Below, piece after piece: positions 63,001 to 64,000 of a stretch of DNA of 64,000 bases. A program made the translations under genes and the position numbers. The notes under the pieces are model-generated. The model did no database searches. It worked only from the letters and a program-made list of their open reading frames with translations, and was not told the DNA's origin. Position 1 is the stretch's first letter. Each line of letters begins with the position of its first letter. The stretch spans positions 186,001 to 250,000 of the forward strand of contig VWZS01009792.1 in assembly GCA_013397075.1 (NCBI GenBank), written 5' to 3'. This DNA is from Rhabdornis inornatus. Its lineage: Eukaryota; Chordata; Aves; Passeriformes; Rhabdornithidae.

Positions 63001-64000
63001 GTTTGTCTGTATCACTAAAAACCAAAATCATAGACATATCACCTAGCAGTCACTGGTGAGGGAATGTCTGAAGTCAAAATGTTGATTTTTCAAGTCTGTG
63101 GTTTCAGTTGCTTCATCACTCTTAAGATGCTTAAAGATACTTAGAAATGTAAACTCTGTCTGTGCAAAAATTCAGACACTGTAGATTTCTTGACAATATT
63201 TAGCAGCTAGACAGCTACCCTACATTTGGGCTAAATCAGGATCTGTAATTTATGCAGTCATGCTCCTATGATACCTCTGCAATTATTCTCACTGCTTTCT
63301 TCAGAGCCACCTTAGCCAAGGAAGCTTTGTAGAGAATAAGGGTAGAGGAGTGGACAGGACTTGCCCTTCCAGCTGCAACCCACCAGTCACAGCATCCTTT
63401 CTCCCTAGGGTTCAAATTTTCTTCTTGTTTTCTGTTCTGTTCTATGTGATTTCACCCCACCAGGTGATTTTCTCCTTCTCCAGAACCTTGAATCAGCTGT
63501 TCTGCTTTATGCAGATTAATTAGACACCAGCGGAGCTAAGGAGAGGTGTGTATAAATGTGTTAGTGTTTGTGCATGACTTTTTGGCCTGACTGCCAGAGC
63601 ACTGACTTGACAGAGAATACAAGTGGATTCCCCAGTCAGAGCTCCAATAAACATTAAATATTGATTTCACTGGAGTAGAAATGAAAATTGTTGCAGCAAG
63701 TAAAATAGAGCATTTTGGAGGACTGGCTATGTGTGCTCAGGGAAGAAGTCTGCAGAAAAGCAAAATTTGAACCACAAACCAGAGTTGTAGATTTGTGCAC
63801 TGAGCATCCAGCAAAGATACTTGTTCATTCTCAGAATGAAACTGGAAACAGTCTAATTCTGCAGTTAGTTTATAAACTGTGCAGTATATGTAGTACAAAC
63901 GCCAATCTTATTTTCTTTGTTTCTTCGGTGTGACTTCTTGAGGAACAAAGGCTGGCATGCATCCTACTCTCTCACCTCCCTCTGCTCGCCACTGCATTCC
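60070..64000. other. Intergenic sequence; no gene seen
   Basis: About 3.9 kb to the right edge. It contains an A-rich stretch at about 62180-62230 and short minor open frames only. I see no splice-linked exons or RNA genes. Confidence 0.5.

Noticed and set aside
1..64000. Search for tRNA, rRNA, CRISPR arrays, viral genes or a novel operon-like system
   Set aside because: Nothing with the expected structure or repeats was seen. The window is vertebrate gene and intergenic sequence.

Overview
The window looks like AT-rich bird DNA. It carries a well-preserved CR1 LINE of the avian type (about 59175-60069), a second diverged CR1 fragment, short vertebrate-style coding exons with GT/AG splice sites, and no sign of bacterial gene packing. 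I recognise one gene, SAMSN1 (a SAM and SH3 domain adaptor of blood cells, SASH family), on the minus strand. Its classical first coding exon lies at 5829-5885 and matches my memory of the human N-terminus at 17 of 19 residues. The common exons (NLS, SH3 and SAM regions) must lie beyond the left edge. Conserved bird-human synteny would place this on the chromosome equivalent to human 21q11 (established knowledge, not visible here).

The main result is a set of ten further minus-strand coding exons upstream of that classical start: 53453-53507, 49525-49580, 44854-44991, 38596-38636, 31612-31649, 30696-30763, 27139-27207, 24208-24331, 22602-22978 and 7084-7152. All have GT donors and AG acceptors, and every junction phase agrees. 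Together they give exactly 1035 nt (345 codons) of open frame, starting at an ATG with an in-frame stop just upstream and ending in phase 0, the phase in which the classical exon also ends. The simplest reading is a long SAMSN1 transcript that starts near 53.5 kb, skips the classical first exon and joins the common exon 2 outside the window. A KRLxKLV segment in the ninth-kilobase-scale middle part (24208-24331) resembles the N-terminal half of SASH1 as I remember it, which supports a SASH-type N-terminal extension. Two further possible first exons are weaker (53582-53605 and 14599-14667).

Layout by coordinate: 1-5828 is SAMSN1 intron 1; 5829-7152 holds the classical first exon, its likely promoter and one long-form exon; 7153-22601 is a large intron with an assembly fault at 19290-20098; 22602-53507 holds the other nine long-form exons and a 2.6 kb purine-rich tandem repeat at 46373-49110; 53508-64000 is upstream or intergenic DNA with the CR1 element. 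The rest is intron or intergenic sequence with microsatellites, small tandem duplications and old interspersed repeats.

I see no RNA genes, CRISPR arrays, viral genes or bacterial-type operons. The long open frames at 46493-48506 are a by-product of the pyrimidine-rich strand and are not called as genes.
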